Part shown: one piece after another, positions 7,642-19,880 of the stretch | Layout: every line of letters starts with the position of its first letter | How positions within the stretch are numbered: the stretch's first letter is position 1 | Notes under the pieces: model-generated | What the model was told of the DNA's origin: nothing | Seen by the model: the letters and a program-made list of their open reading frames with translations, nothing else | Databases searched by the model: none | Program-made: the position numbers and the translations under genes | NCBI GenBank assembly: GCA_022827905.1 | Contig: JAJEIQ010000070.1 | Location: forward strand, 1-35,756 | Length of the DNA: 35,756 bases | From: Pseudomonadales bacterium | GTDB taxonomy: Bacteria > Pseudomonadota > Gammaproteobacteria > Pseudomonadales > Azotimanducaceae | Direction: 5' to 3'

Positions 7642-8520
7642 ATGAAGGACTTCGCTGGCAAGACCGCCGTGGTGACCGGTGCCGCCAGCGGCATCGGCTT
7701 CGCGCTGGCCGAACGGTTCGCTGCCGCCCGAATGCGGGTGGTGCTCGCCGACATCGAGGAGGATGCCTTGAACCGGGCGGTGGAGCAGCTTAGGGAGCGC
7801 CAAGCCGAGGTCATCGGCGTGTCGGTCAACACCATGGTCCGGGAAAGCGTCTTCGACCTGGCCAAGCGGGCCATAGACGCCTTCGGCAAGGTGCACGTCC
7901 TTTGCAACAACGCCGGGGTGGCCAGCACCAGCTCCGTCAACGCCGCAATCTGGGAACTGCCCAGTGCCGAGTGGGACTGGGTGCTCGGCGTCAACTTCAA
8001 CGGCGTCCTGTACGGCTTGCAGGCTTTCGTGCCGCATATGCTTGAGCACGGCGAAAGCGGGCATATCGTCAACACCGCCTCGCTGGCTGCCCTAATGCCC
8101 GGCGGCGGCACCTACGGGGTGAGCAAGCACGGGGTCTTGGTCTTAACGGAAACCCTGTACAACGAACTCAAGGCGAGAGGCGCCGCCATCAGCGCCTCAG
8201 TGCTCTGTCCGGGCTTCGTGAACACCCAAATCCACGACGCGGAGCGAAATCGCCCAGCCGAACTGCGCAATGCCACCGGCCCAAGCCCCTCGGGTCTGAT
8301 GGCCGCCGTCCGCGCCATGCTCGAACAGGGAAAGTCGCCCCCCGAGATCGCCGAAGCCGTGGCGCAGTCCATTGAAGAGGACCGTCTATACATCCTGCCC
8401 CACCCCGCATGGGACGATTTCGTGAGGTCCCGCCTCGAGCACGTCCTCGCCCGCGGGGGACCGGCGACCTTGGATCTGCCAGCCATGTTGGCCCGCCGAG
8501 CGCAAGGTGAGGATTTTTAG
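7642..8520 (+). CDS. SDR-family NAD(P)-dependent oxidoreductase
   Basis: This is a 292-residue short-chain dehydrogenase with an intact active site. TGAASGIG at residues 12-19 binds the cofactor, NNAGVAS follows at 89-95, and the catalytic set is Ser147, Tyr158 and Lys162 (YGVSK). An Asp follows the second strand (VVLADIEE), which usually points to NAD over NADP. The C-terminal 60 residues extend beyond a minimal SDR, a pattern common in dehydrogenases of steroid or long-chain alcohol type; the substrate is unknown. ATG 7642 follows AAAAGGA. The stop overlaps the end of the convergent PNPOx-like gene by 4 nt. Unlike the SDR at 398, it keeps the catalytic lysine. Confidence 0.93.
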   Translation: MKDFAGKTAVVTGAASGIGFALAERFAAARMRVVLADIEEDALNRAVEQLRERQAEVIGVSVNTMVRESVFDLAKRAIDAFGKVHVLCNNAGVASTSSVNAAIWELPSAEWDWVLGVNFNGVLYGLQAFVPHMLEHGESGHIVNTASLAALMPGGGTYGVSKHGVLVLTETLYNELKARGAAISASVLCPGFVNTQIHDAERNRPAELRNATGPSPSGLMAAVRAMLEQGKSPPEIAEAVAQSIEEDRLYILPHPAWDDFVRSRLEHVLARGGPATLDLPAMLARRAQGEDF

Positions 8521-8999
8521 CCCGCCTGCCAAACCAACGGCGCACCTTCGCCCTTCATCATGACGTCACCGGCCATCACGCGGATGCGCCACGGGCGCAG
8601 CTTGAGCGCCGCGAAGCCCGGCGATGCGGCATTGTCCCACCCAGGAATGATGGCGGGATCGTAGCCGACCGGCGCCGGGCCATTGGCGAACAGGTCCCAG
8701 ACCATTTGCCGGGTGGCGTCGTCGAAGGCCCACTCGGCATGGCACTCGGCGACGCAGGTGTCCTGGTTCGGCGACCAGTAGTTGCAGGAAAGGTGCGGGC
8801 TCGCCGCCAAGTGCGCCCGCTTGATGGGTGTGGGGCCGGTGGCGATCCAGCCGGTCAGTTCGGCGCCGTCCCACTGCCAAATGGGGTGCAGCACCCGGGA
8901 GCGGGGGCGCCCCTTGGCGTCCACCGTCGCTGCGGCGCACCAGACGATGCGGTGCGCCATTTCGACGAACGATGGGGCAATCTCGTTGAGTGTGGTCAT
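8517..8999 (-). CDS. PNPOx-like split-barrel flavoprotein
   Basis: This 160-residue protein has the pyridoxamine-5'-phosphate-oxidase-like split-barrel pattern. An N-terminal helix is followed by a strand pair CAAATVDAKGRPRSRVLHP, then LTGWIATGPTPIKRAHLAAS and the LSCNYWSPNQ strand. It ends with a strand and loop around LKLRPWRIRVM. Family members bind FMN or F420 and act as reductases or oxidases on diverse substrates. Classical PdxH residues are not evident, so a vitamin B6 role is not claimed. AAGGAG sits directly before ATG 8997-8999. It is the last gene of the tight alaS-lysC-maoC-selO series, 20 nt after selO, and probably rides on that transcript. Confidence 0.8.
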   Translation of the reverse strand: MTTLNEIAPSFVEMAHRIVWCAAATVDAKGRPRSRVLHPIWQWDGAELTGWIATGPTPIKRAHLAASPHLSCNYWSPNQDTCVAECHAEWAFDDATRQMVWDLFANGPAPVGYDPAIIPGWDNAASPGFAALKLRPWRIRVMAGDVMMKGEGAPLVWQAG

Positions 9000-9019
9000 G
9001 GAGGCTCCTTGGAGTTGGT

Positions 9020-10645
9020 TTAGGAACTGCAGGAGAGCTGCGAGCAGCCCACCCGGGTGCGGGCCCATTCCGGGCGCTTTTGTGCGAATTGGTCCTTGCC
9101 GGACTGCTCGGTGTAGGGGTGGCGGAGCACGTCCTGAAGCTCGTGGATTAGCGACGGGTCGCCCGCTTCCGCCTTGTCAATGGCCAATTGGGCCAAGTAG
9201 TTGCGCAGCACGTACTTTGGATTGACCGCGTTCATGGCCGCCCGGCGCTCGTCGGCGGGGCGGCCTTCCTGTCGGATGCGCATCAGGTAGGCGCGCAGCC
9301 AGGCATTGATGCGCTCGCGCGGCTCGCCCGTCACTTCGTCCGGCCGGTAATAGGCGTGCATCAGACGGTCCAGCGGCGCAGCGCCACCGTCCAGCGAACC
9401 GTGGTCCAGTTGATCGGGCGACAAGTCGGCCAAGGCACGGTAGAACAAGGTCATGTCGGTTTCGGTCAGTTGGAGAACGGCGTCAAGCTCATCAAGCAGG
9501 GCGGTATCCGCCTCGGTGAGGGATGCAAAGCCAAGCTTGGCGCTCATCATGGCGCGCCAATGGGTCATGTAGCTGCCTTCGAAGTCCTTAAGCACCCGCT
9601 CCAAGGGCGACGCCTCGCCGACCAAGGGGTAGATGGCGTTGGCCAGCTGCAGCAGGTTCCATTGGGCAATGGCCGGCTGGTGGGCGAATCGGTAGCGGCG
9701 TCCGGCGGCATCGGTGGTGTTCGGCGTCCAGTTCGGGTCGTAGTCCTCAAGCCAGCCGTAGGGGCCGTAGTCGATGGTCAAGCCGAGCACCGACATGTTG
9801 TCCGTGTTCATCACCCCGTGAACGAACCCCACCCGCATCCAGTGCGCCACCATGGCGGCGGTGCGTTCACAGACTTCGGTGAACCAAGCCAACGGGAGCC
9901 CCCCATCATCGGCGGAGCGGCCATCTAGGAGATGGCCATCTAGGAGATGGGGGAAGTCGGTCGCGACGGTGTAGTCGAAGAACGCCCGCAACAGATCCGC
10001 CTCGCCCCGGGCCGCCAGCATCTGGAAGTGGCCGAAGCGGGTGAATGAGGGCGCCACCCGGCACACCACGGCCCCCGGCTCCGGCGCCGGATGTCCGTCG
10101 TAAAGGATGTCCCGCACGACGCTTTCGCCGGTCAGCGCCAAGCTCAGCGCCCGCGTGGTGGGCACGCCGAGGTGGTGCATGGCCTCGCTGCACAGGAATT
10201 CCCGCACCGAGGAGCGCAGCACCGCCAAGCCGTCGGCGGTGCGGGCGTAGGGGGTCGGCCCCGCGCCCTTAAGCTGCAACGTTTGGCGGCCCGCCGGACC
10301 AAGCACCTCGCCAAGATTGATGGCCCGGCCATCGCCGAGCTGGCCCGCCCAGTTGCCGAACTGATGGCCGCCATAGCAGGTGGCGTGGGGGTCCATGTCG
10401 GCCAGCACCCGATTGCCGGAAAACACTTCCAGGAAGGCGCCCGATGCGCAGTCCCGCTCCGAAAGGCCAATCAACTCGGCCACTTCAACGGCGTAGGCGA
10501 GCAACTCCGGTGCCACCACCGGCGTGGGCGACACCCGCGAGTAAAGCGCTTCGCGAATCTGTCGCCGAGCGCTGCCCGTGATGGGATCCGCAGGCAGTTC
10601 GCGGGTGAACCGATTGTCGAAAGCCAGCGCCGAGAGGCCCGCCAT
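9020..10645 (-). CDS. selO: SelO (YdiU) protein adenylyltransferase
   Basis: This 541-residue SelO-family pseudokinase transfers AMP from ATP to Ser, Thr or Tyr of target proteins and is linked to redox stress control. Conserved blocks are YGGHQFGNWAGQLGDGRA near residue 90, QLKGAGPTPYAR with the ATP-site Lys, RSSVREFLCSEAM, the catalytic-loop region GFVHGVMNTDN, and IDYGP, which replaces the kinase DFG. The tail RVGCSQLSCSS keeps the C-terminal Cys that is Sec in animal SelO; here it is an ordinary Cys codon followed by two Ser. An in-frame 15-bp duplication (9921-9950) repeats HLLDG in a variable loop. It starts 4 nt after the maoC stop, so translation is likely coupled. Confidence 0.96.
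   Translation of the reverse strand: MAGLSALAFDNRFTRELPADPITGSARRQIREALYSRVSPTPVVAPELLAYAVEVAELIGLSERDCASGAFLEVFSGNRVLADMDPHATCYGGHQFGNWAGQLGDGRAINLGEVLGPAGRQTLQLKGAGPTPYARTADGLAVLRSSVREFLCSEAMHHLGVPTTRALSLALTGESVVRDILYDGHPAPEPGAVVCRVAPSFTRFGHFQMLAARGEADLLRAFFDYTVATDFPHLLDGHLLDGRSADDGGLPLAWFTEVCERTAAMVAHWMRVGFVHGVMNTDNMSVLGLTIDYGPYGWLEDYDPNWTPNTTDAAGRRYRFAHQPAIAQWNLLQLANAIYPLVGEASPLERVLKDFEGSYMTHWRAMMSAKLGFASLTEADTALLDELDAVLQLTETDMTLFYRALADLSPDQLDHGSLDGGAAPLDRLMHAYYRPDEVTGEPRERINAWLRAYLMRIRQEGRPADERRAAMNAVNPKYVLRNYLAQLAIDKAEAGDPSLIHELQDVLRHPYTEQSGKDQFAQKRPEWARTRVGCSQLSCSS
9921..9950. repeat. 15-bp palindromic unit in exact tandem within selO
   Basis: The 15-mer CCATCTAGGAGATGG occurs twice back to back, at 9921-9935 and 9936-9950. 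Each unit is itself an inverted repeat (CCATCT-AGG-AGATGG). Being 15 nt long, the duplication keeps the selO frame and adds one extra HLLDG unit. This is directly visible in the sequence. Confidence 0.92.
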
Positions 10646-10649
10646 GGGC

Positions 10650-11516
10650 TCATACCCCGCCGTAGCTCAAGAAGCCTTGACTGACCGCAGGCTCCTCATT
10701 CGCGGTCAACACTTGGAAAAACAGGGTTTCCGCTGACTGCCCGAGCACTTCAAGGACAATGGTGGACGGCATCAGCACCATGGCTCGGAAGCGGCCGCCG
10801 ATGCGTCGCACCTGTCCCGGTTTACCGTCCAGAAACTCGTCGGCCAGCTTGGAGACCGCCAGCGCCAAGGTCGCCGTGCCGTGCAGGATGATGTCCGGCA
10901 GGCCAGCTTCCAGAGCCACCCGCCGATCGGTATGGATCGGGTTCCAAATGCGCGCGCACTCCGTGTAAACGTGGGCCGCGTTGGCCGCGATCGGGATGGA
11001 GAAGCGCCGCGGCTGCCGCCACGGCGATTGCAGCGACGGATGGCTCGGCGGCGGCTCCGACTCCCGCCCAGCGCCGTTAAGCGCGACGCCGCGGGCGATG
11101 CCGAGCTGCCAAGTGCGCGCCACCAACTCACCATGGGCATCGCAGGTGTCGAGCCGGGTGGTGACCGCGGCGCCGGGCCCAATGGCTTCCAAGCCAGTGA
11201 CCGTCGCTTGGGTGGTCAAGGTTTCGCCTTCCGCAATGGGCCGCAAGATGTGCAGATCGTGGGCGGCGTGAACGCTGCGCGCAGCTTCCGCAGGCGTCAG
11301 GACGTCGCTGCCGGGCAAGTGCCGGCTGCTCAGGATGGTCGGCCACTCCAGACAGACCGGAAATAGGGGATGGGCCACCACCCTGGCACAGTCGGTGCGC
11401 AGGTAGGCTGGGTTGAAGTCGTTGAGCCCCGCGGCATAGGACATGATCCACCGGGCATCCACCTCGTGGCGGATGGGTTCGGTGGCTTGACCTACCAGCG
11501 TCGCATCATAGGGCAC
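10650..11516 (-). CDS. MaoC-like double hot-dog dehydratase
   Basis: This 288-residue protein has two tandem hot-dog domains. The C-terminal one carries the hydratase-2/MaoC signature region around residues 190-215 (RIWNPIHTDRRVALEAGLP), with the Asn-Pro-x-His and Asp used to hydrate enoyl-CoA. The N-terminal one (residues 1-130, YAAGLNDFNPAYL) is the degenerate FAS1-type dehydratase half. Expected substrates are enoyl- or 3-hydroxyacyl-CoA thioesters. The start is GTG (11514-11516), preceded by AAAGGG, only 3 nt after the lysC stop. csrA often occupies this place in gammaproteobacteria. Coupling to lysC and selO looks like co-transcription without an obvious common pathway. Confidence 0.86.
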   Translation of the reverse strand: MPYDATLVGQATEPIRHEVDARWIMSYAAGLNDFNPAYLRTDCARVVAHPLFPVCLEWPTILSSRHLPGSDVLTPAEAARSVHAAHDLHILRPIAEGETLTTQATVTGLEAIGPGAAVTTRLDTCDAHGELVARTWQLGIARGVALNGAGRESEPPPSHPSLQSPWRQPRRFSIPIAANAAHVYTECARIWNPIHTDRRVALEAGLPDIILHGTATLALAVSKLADEFLDGKPGQVRRIGGRFRAMVLMPSTIVLEVLGQSAETLFFQVLTANEEPAVSQGFLSYGGV

Positions 11517-11519
11517 GGT

Positions 11520-12746
11520 TCAACCCTTTGGCTGGTCAAGTTCAAACGCCGCATGCAGAGCCCGAACCGCCAATTCCATGTAGCGTTCCGCAACGACGAC
11601 CGATATCTTGATTTCCGACGTGGAGATCATCTGAATGTTGATGTTCTCCGCCGCCAAGGAGTCGAACACGCGCATCGCGACGCCCGCGTGGGAGCGCATG
11701 CCGACGCCGACCACCGACACCTTGGCGATTTGGTCGTCGCCGGAGACCGAACGGGCGCCAAGTTCCGAGCAAACCGGCTGCACCAACTCCAAGGTCCTTG
11801 CGTAGTCGCCGCGCTTCACAGTGAAGGTGAAGTCGGTCAGGCCGTCGGCGCCGGTGTTCTGCACGATCATGTCCACCTCGATGGGCGCGCGGCCCACCGG
11901 ACCGAGGATCTTCGACGCCACGCCAGGCACGTCCGGCACCCCGGACATGGTGATCTTGGCTTCATCGCGCGCATGGGCAATGCCGGAGACAATGGGCTGT
12001 TCCATAGATTTGCTCTCCACGGTGATGAGGGTGCCGCCGCCCGCAGCGAAGCTAGACAGCACACGCAGCGGCACCGCGTACTTGCCGGCGAACTCAACCG
12101 ACCGCGGATGCAACACTTTGGAGCCGAGGCTGGCCAACTCGAGCATCTCCTCGAATGTGATGTGATCGAGGCGGCGGGCGTCCGCCACGATCCTTGGATC
12201 GGCGGTGTACACGCCATCCACGTCGGTGCAGATTTGGCACTCGTCCGCTTCGACCGCCGCCGCCACGGCAACGGCAGTGGTGTCCGAACCGCCGCGGCCC
12301 AAGGTGGTGAGCCGACCCGAGGATCCGTCGATACCTTGAAAGCCCGCCACCACCGGCGTCACGCCTGCGGCCAACGATTCGTTCAATGCAGCGGTGTCGA
12401 TCCGCTCGATCCGGGCTCGCTGGTGGTCGGCGTCCGTTCGGATGCCCACCTGATGCGCCAAGTAGGAGCGGCTGGGATGCCCTAAGTCCTGGAGCGCGAT
12501 GGCCAGCAAGGCGATTGAAGCCTGCTCCCCGGAAGCCAGCAAGACGTCCATTTCCTCCGGTGCCGGTTTCGCCGAGATTGACGAACCGAGATCCTGGAGT
12601 CGATCGGTCTCACCGGCCATGGCCGACAGCACGACGATCACCCGGTGGCCCGCATCGCGGGCATCGGCCACCCTTCTGGCGACCGCGCGAATCTTGTCGA
12701 CGCTGCCGACGCTGGTGCCGCCGAACTTCTGGACGATCAGCGCCAT
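11520..12746 (-). CDS. lysC: Aspartate kinase
   Basis: This is a 408-residue aspartokinase, which phosphorylates L-aspartate in the first step of the lysine, threonine, methionine and diaminopimelate pathway. It starts with KFGGTSVG and has SAMAGETDRL, GRGGSDTTAVA near residue 160, and TDVDGVYTADPR. Two C-terminal ACT domains begin around residue 265 (KITMSGVPDVPGVASKI, then VSVVGVGMRSHAGVAMRVF), which give feedback control by end-product amino acids. Length and layout match the monofunctional lysine-sensitive type of Pseudomonas. I chose ATG 12744-12746 because the KFGGTS motif then starts at residue 7; it lies 1 nt after the alaS stop, so translation is probably coupled. Confidence 0.97.
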   Translation of the reverse strand: MALIVQKFGGTSVGSVDKIRAVARRVADARDAGHRVIVVLSAMAGETDRLQDLGSSISAKPAPEEMDVLLASGEQASIALLAIALQDLGHPSRSYLAHQVGIRTDADHQRARIERIDTAALNESLAAGVTPVVAGFQGIDGSSGRLTTLGRGGSDTTAVAVAAAVEADECQICTDVDGVYTADPRIVADARRLDHITFEEMLELASLGSKVLHPRSVEFAGKYAVPLRVLSSFAAGGGTLITVESKSMEQPIVSGIAHARDEAKITMSGVPDVPGVASKILGPVGRAPIEVDMIVQNTGADGLTDFTFTVKRGDYARTLELVQPVCSELGARSVSGDDQIAKVSVVGVGMRSHAGVAMRVFDSLAAENINIQMISTSEIKISVVVAERYMELAVRALHAAFELDQPKG

Positions 12747-12747
12747 C

Positions 12748-15357
<2,610 letters not shown>

Positions 15358-15384
15358 CGGAACTCGCCTGCGAAAAAGGCGGCA

Positions 15385-15415
15385 AGTATAGCTTGGGGTG
15401 TCTTTTATGGAACAA
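15385..15415 (-). promoter_or_regulatory. Possible sigma-70 promoter of the alaS operon
   Basis: Reading leftwards, TTGTTC (15410-15415) and TATACT (15385-15390) are separated by 19 nt, slightly longer than ideal. Transcription would start near 15378, about 20 nt before the alaS ATG. The -10 is a strong match; the -35 and spacing are less certain. Confidence 0.4.
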
Positions 15416-15458
15416 AATTCCAAGCGATGAAATTCAAAGCGGACTCAGGCATCCCGTG

Positions 15459-15528
15459 CGAGGGCGGGACGCCCTCGCTCCGTGGGACGTCGTCGAGCGA
15501 GGGCCGGAGCGAGGGCGTCCCGCCCTCG
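15459..15528. repeat. REP/BIME-like inverted pair of 24-bp palindromic elements (pair 2)
   Basis: Copies at 15459-15482 and, inverted, at 15505-15528 are identical to those at 6663-6686 and 6746-6769. The spacer is 22 nt here against 59 nt there. The pair lies between the alaS promoter region and the recX stop. The same sequence in the same head-to-head arrangement at two unlinked gaps marks a dispersed genomic element. Confidence 0.87.
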
Positions 15529-15546
15529 GAACCCTATGACAAATCG

Positions 15547-16026
15547 CTAGTCTCGTTGTTCCAGCAGCCGGTAGATTAACTCTGAGGGGAATCCGCGGCG
15601 GGCGAGAAAGCGGGCTTGGGCGGCGTAGTTGGCATCCTTGCCGGTGGCGCCCAGTTCACCTTCACCTCGGCTTGGAAACTTCTTGGCCAAGGCTCGGGTG
15701 GCCACTTCCGACCAGTAGGCGGGCGGCTGGTTCAACGCGTCCTCCGCCAAGGCTTCGTCTACTTGGCGGTCCTTAAGCTCCGCACGAATGTACAAGGGCC
15801 CATATCCCCGCTCGACACGGCGGCGAGCGAGTGCCGCGGCGAAGCGCTCATCGCTTTGGGCGCCGTTCTCCTGAAGACCCTCGAGCACTTCGGCGACCAC
15901 CGCCTCGGGGCACCCCCTAGCCTTTAGCTTGGCCTGCAGTTCGGCGCGGCCATGCTCACGCTGCCCCAACAGACGCAGGGCCAAGCCCAGCGCCCGGTCA
16001 TGCTCGCTGGCTTGGCCACCCGTCAT
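15547..16026 (-). CDS. recX: RecX-family regulatory protein
   Basis: This 159-residue RecX is a modulator that binds in the RecA filament groove and limits its extension and activity. It is built from three-helix repeats. The first contains ALGLALRLLGQREHGRAEL, a typical start with the conserved R-EH-R-EL pattern. Further repeats cover SDERFAAALARRRVERGYGP and ARFLARRGFPSELIYRLL at the C-terminus. ATG 16024-16026 follows GAAGGAAG. A longer frame upstream overlaps the 3' end of recA and is not supported. It starts 22 nt after the recA stop, so recA-recX is one transcription unit, as in many bacteria. Confidence 0.92.
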   Translation of the reverse strand: MTGGQASEHDRALGLALRLLGQREHGRAELQAKLKARGCPEAVVAEVLEGLQENGAQSDERFAAALARRRVERGYGPLYIRAELKDRQVDEALAEDALNQPPAYWSEVATRALAKKFPSRGEGELGATGKDANYAAQARFLARRGFPSELIYRLLEQRD

Positions 16027-16048
16027 GGCTTCCTTCGACGCCGCATCC

Positions 16049-17128
16049 TCAGTTGGCTGCACCGGATAGGGCGTCGGCCTCGTCGGCGGCCTCACCAGCC
16101 CCCTGCTCCGGCAGCAGCTGGCGCCGTATGGCACCCTCCACCTCCGAGCGAATCTCCGGATGGGCCTCGAGGTAATCAGCGGCGTTCTTGCGGCCTTGGC
16201 CGATGCGCTCCGAATTGTAGGCGTACCAAGCGCCGGACTTTTCGATGATGCCCTGCTGCACCCCGAGCTCCAGAATCTCACCCATGCGGTTGATGCCCTT
16301 GGCGTAGAGAATCTGGAATTCGGTTTGCCGGAATGGCGGCGCGACCTTGTTCTTCACCACTTTGACCCGGGTTTCATTGCCAATGACCTCGTCGCCGTCC
16401 TTGACGGCGCCGATGCGGCGGATGTCCAAGCGGACGGAGGAGTAGAACTTCAGCGCATTGCCGCCGGTGGTGGTTTCGGGTGAACCGAACATCACGCCGA
16501 TCTTCATCCGAATCTGGTTGATGAAGACCACCAGCGTGTTGGAGTGCTTGATGGAACCGGTCATCTTGCGCAGGGCCTGGCTCATCAGGCGGGCTTGCAA
16601 GCCGACGTGCGAGTCGCCCATCTCACCCTCGATTTCGGCCTTGGGGGTGAGCGCCGCCACCGAGTCGATCACCACCACGTCCACCGCCCCGGAGCGCACG
16701 ATCATGTCGGCAATTTCAAGCGCCTGCTCGCCCGTATCCGGCTGCGAAACGAGCAGGTCCTCCGTATCCACGCCCAAGGACTCCGCATAGATTGGGTCCA
16801 AGGCATGCTCTGCGTCGATGAAGGCACAGACGCCGCCCGCCTTCTGGGCCTCGGCGATCACCTGCAGGGTGAGGGTGGTCTTGCCGGAGGATTCCGGGCC
16901 GTACACTTCGACCACCCGGCCCCGGGGCAGCCCACCGATGCCAAGGGCCACGTCCAGCCCCAAGGAACCTGTGGATATGGACGGGATGGCCACCCGCTCC
17001 CGGTCGCCGAGCCGCATCATCGATCCCTTGCCGAACTGGCGCTCGATCTGAGTGAGGGCGGCGCTCAACGCCCGTTCCCGATTGCCGCTGCGCGCCGCGT
17101 CCGCGTTCGCGGAAGTTACCTTCGCCAT
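16049..17128 (-). CDS. recA: Recombinase A
   Basis: This 359-residue RecA is the strand-exchange ATPase for homologous recombination and SOS induction. The N-terminal oligomerisation segment leads into [15 protein letters not shown]. Walker A is GPESSGKT (77-84), [10 protein letters not shown] and [15 protein letters not shown] provide Walker B, and the L2 region has [19 protein letters not shown]. The acidic tail ends in a run of Glu, Asp and Ala residues. ATG 17126-17128 is preceded by TTGGAAA, a modest ribosome site. It diverges from mutS across 190 nt. I could not find a gammaproteobacterial LexA box (CTGT-N8-ACAG) in that gap, although recA is nearly always SOS-controlled. Confidence 0.99.
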   Translation of the reverse strand: MAKVTSANADAARSGNRERALSAALTQIERQFGKGSMMRLGDRERVAIPSISTGSLGLDVALGIGGLPRGRVVEVYGPESSGKTTLTLQVIAEAQKAGGVCAFIDAEHALDPIYAESLGVDTEDLLVSQPDTGEQALEIADMIVRSGAVDVVVIDSVAALTPKAEIEGEMGDSHVGLQARLMSQALRKMTGSIKHSNTLVVFINQIRMKIGVMFGSPETTTGGNALKFYSSVRLDIRRIGAVKDGDEVIGNETRVKVVKNKVAPPFRQTEFQILYAKGINRMGEILELGVQQGIIEKSGAWYAYNSERIGQGRKNAADYLEAHPEIRSEVEGAIRRQLLPEQGAGEAADEADALSGAAN

Positions 17129-17318
17129 GGCGATTTCCAAGCCGTTGAAAAGAAGGTTTGACCGTATATGCCGCAAGCGCCAAAGGCAACACTTAAAGCG
17201 GCGTTCGCACGAAATTGGCAATGGCTCACAGCTCCGAGGGCCAATCTCCCACAAGCGGCGCAATCACCAACCCCCCCGACGGTTCAACAACATCCCGCCT
17301 TGGGTGAAAATACCGGCC

Positions 17319-19865
17319 ATGGACAGCGCCCGCCACACGCCCATGATGCAACAGTACCTCCGCATCAAGGCCGAACACGACGAACACCTCCTGTTCTACC
17401 GAATGGGCGACTTCTACGAACTCTTCTACGATGACGCCAAGCGGGCGGCGCAGCTTCTCGACATCACCTTGACCAGCCGCGGCCACTCCAACGGCGCGCC
17501 GATTCCCATGTGCGGCGTGCCCTTTCACGCTGTCGAAAGCTATCTTGCCAAACTGGTGCGTCTAGGCGTCTCAGTCGCCATCTGCGAGCAGATCGGCGAC
17601 CCCGCGACGGCCAAGGGCCCGGTGGAGCGCCGCGTGCAGCGCATCGTGACGCCGGGCACCGTCACCGAGGAGGCGCTGCTCGAAAACGCCAGCGACAGCA
17701 CGCTTTTGGGGCTGGCCCCCGTGGGCCGGGGCGCACCAAGACGCTACGGCATGGCCATTCTAAATCTGGGCCGCGGCGAGCTGGCCACTCAAACCATCGA
17801 CGGCGAGGACGATCTGCGAGCGGAAATCGCAAGGCTGGAACCCGCCGAAATCCTCACGCCAGCGGAACTCGAGGAGTTGAGCGGCGTGCCGCAACAGGCT
17901 TTGGACGGGCTGCGCTTCGATGCGGACTTGGGCTTCCGCTTTCTGTGCGAGCACCTGGGCACCGCCGACCTGCGCGGCTTCGGCTTGGCGCCCGGCGATG
18001 CGGCCATCGGCGCCGCTGCCGCCGTGTTGAAGTACGCGCAAACCACCCACTGCCAAAACTTGGCGTACATCGACCGCATAACACCGGTGGCCAAGGGCGA
18101 ATTCCTCAGTCTCGACCCGCACAGCCGGCGCAATCTGGAGATCGACCGCCGTGCGGACGGCAGCGAATCCGGCACCCTGTTCGCGCTGATGAACAGCACG
18201 CGAACCGCCATGGGGGCGCGCCTGCTGCGCCGCTGGCTGAACGCGCCGTCCACCGTGGAGACGGTCATCAGCATGCGCCAAAACGCGGTCACCGCCCTGC
18301 TCGAAGCGGGCGAGCGGGACGATCTGCGCAAGCGACTGGACGAGGTGGGCGACATGGAGCGCATCGTCTCGCGCATCGCCCTGCAGTCGGCGCCACCCCG
18401 GGACCTGTCGCGGTTGCGCACCGCCCTCCATCAAGCGCCCGGCATCCGGGGCCTGATCGAATCCTTGGACGCGCCCCATCTATCGGAGCTCGCGGCGCGG
18501 ATGCCCGACCTTCCCGCACTGCGGGACTTGCTTGACAAGGCGGTGGTCGAAACGCCGCCCGCCACCATCCGCGACGGCGGCGTAATCGCTAGCGGCTACC
18601 ACGAGGAACTCGACGAACTGCGCAGCCTCACCGAACGGGCTGCGGATTGGCTCCGGGAATTGGAGGCCGAGGAACGCGCCCGCACCGGCATCGCCAACCT
18701 CAAGGTGGGCTACAACCGGGTGCACGGTTACTACATCGAAGCCCCAAAGGCTGCCGCCGAGGCGATGCCTGCCGACTACGTTCGCCGCCAAACGCTGAAG
18801 AATGCCGAGCGCTACATCACCCCGGCGTTGAAGTCGTTCGAGGACCGGGCCTTGACCAGCCGCGCCCGCGCCCTGCAGCTCGAAAAGTCGCTCTACGACG
18901 CCCTGCTCGCCGAACTCGCCGCCGAAGCCGCACCGCTGCGCCGAGCCGCCGAAGCCTTGGCCGAATTGGACGTGCTCGCCGCCCTAGCCGAACGGGCCGA
19001 GCGCTTGGGCTTCGCGGCCCCCCGCTTCAGCAGCCAGCCCGGCTTTTCCATTAGCGGCGGTTGGCACCCGGTGGTGCGTGAGGCGCTGAGCGAACCCTTT
19101 GTGCCCAACGACCTTGAGCTGAACGACCAGCAGCGCATGCTCATCATCACCGGCCCCAACATGGGCGGCAAATCGACCTACATGCGTCAAACCGCGCTCA
19201 TCGTGCTACTCGCCTGCACCGGCAGCTACGTGCCAGCGGCTGCGGCCACCATCGGGCCGGTGGATCGCATCTTCACCCGCATCGGCGCCGCCGACGATCT
19301 CAGCGGCGGACGCTCCACGTTCATGGTGGAGATGACCGAGACCGCCAACATCCTGCACAGCGCCACGGATCGAAGCCTGGTCCTGCTCGATGAAATCGGG
19401 CGCGGCACCAGCACCTACGACGGCTTGGCGCTGGCCTCCGCCACCGCCCAGCATCTGGCCGAATCGCGCCGCGCCTTCACGCTGTTCGCCACCCACTACT
19501 TCGAGTTGACCGGCTTGGCCGCGAGCCTGCCCGCCACCGCCAACGTGCATCTCACCGCCGCCGAATACAAGGACCAGGTGGTCTTCCTGCACGAAGTCCG
19601 CCCCGGCCCCGCCAGCCAAAGCTACGGCATCCAAGTGGCCCGGCTGGCTGGCGTGCCCGCCGCCGTGCTTAACAAGGCCCGGGCCCGGCTACGGGAACTG
19701 GAATCCCAACCGACCGCAAACACCAACCAAGGCGACCTGTTCGTTCAGCCCCCGGTGGAAGAAGCGCCGGACGATCCGTTGCGAACCCGCCTGGAATCCA
19801 TTGACCCCAACACCCTCACCCCCATGCAGGCTTTGGAGTTGTTGGTTGAACTGAAGGGACTGTAG
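17319..19865 (+). CDS. mutS: DNA mismatch repair protein MutS
   Basis: This 848-residue MutS recognises base mismatches and small loops and starts methyl-directed repair with MutL. The N-terminal mismatch-binding motif is present in GDFYELF near residue 30. Connector and lever domains follow, and the ATPase has GPNMGGKST near residue 612, a STFMVEM segment with DDLSGGRS before it, and [14 protein letters not shown]. The C-terminal helix-turn-helix region ends [17 protein letters not shown] start it at ATG 17319, because residues then align with the family N-terminus ([12 protein letters not shown]) and GGGTGAAA precedes it. The frame is open further upstream, but that part overlaps recA and is not MutS-like. 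Confidence 0.98.
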   Translation: MDSARHTPMMQQYLRIKAEHDEHLLFYRMGDFYELFYDDAKRAAQLLDITLTSRGHSNGAPIPMCGVPFHAVESYLAKLVRLGVSVAICEQIGDPATAKGPVERRVQRIVTPGTVTEEALLENASDSTLLGLAPVGRGAPRRYGMAILNLGRGELATQTIDGEDDLRAEIARLEPAEILTPAELEELSGVPQQALDGLRFDADLGFRFLCEHLGTADLRGFGLAPGDAAIGAAAAVLKYAQTTHCQNLAYIDRITPVAKGEFLSLDPHSRRNLEIDRRADGSESGTLFALMNSTRTAMGARLLRRWLNAPSTVETVISMRQNAVTALLEAGERDDLRKRLDEVGDMERIVSRIALQSAPPRDLSRLRTALHQAPGIRGLIESLDAPHLSELAARMPDLPALRDLLDKAVVETPPATIRDGGVIASGYHEELDELRSLTERAADWLRELEAEERARTGIANLKVGYNRVHGYYIEAPKAAAEAMPADYVRRQTLKNAERYITPALKSFEDRALTSRARALQLEKSLYDALLAELAAEAAPLRRAAEALAELDVLAALAERAERLGFAAPRFSSQPGFSISGGWHPVVREALSEPFVPNDLELNDQQRMLIITGPNMGGKSTYMRQTALIVLLACTGSYVPAAAATIGPVDRIFTRIGAADDLSGGRSTFMVEMTETANILHSATDRSLVLLDEIGRGTSTYDGLALASATAQHLAESRRAFTLFATHYFELTGLAASLPATANVHLTAAEYKDQVVFLHEVRPGPASQSYGIQVARLAGVPAAVLNKARARLRELESQPTANTNQGDLFVQPPVEEAPDDPLRTRLESIDPNTLTPMQALELLVELKGL

Positions 19866-19880
19866 GAACGACGCGTAGAA

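Noticed and set aside
10612-10652. Selenocysteine in selO
   Set aside because: The C-terminal codons near 9020 read as ordinary Cys-Ser-Ser then stop; there is no in-frame TGA before the family C-terminus.
11370-12485. Plus-strand frame opposite lysC and maoC
   Set aside because: It crosses two real genes on the opposite strand; the protein has His/Gly-rich shadow composition.
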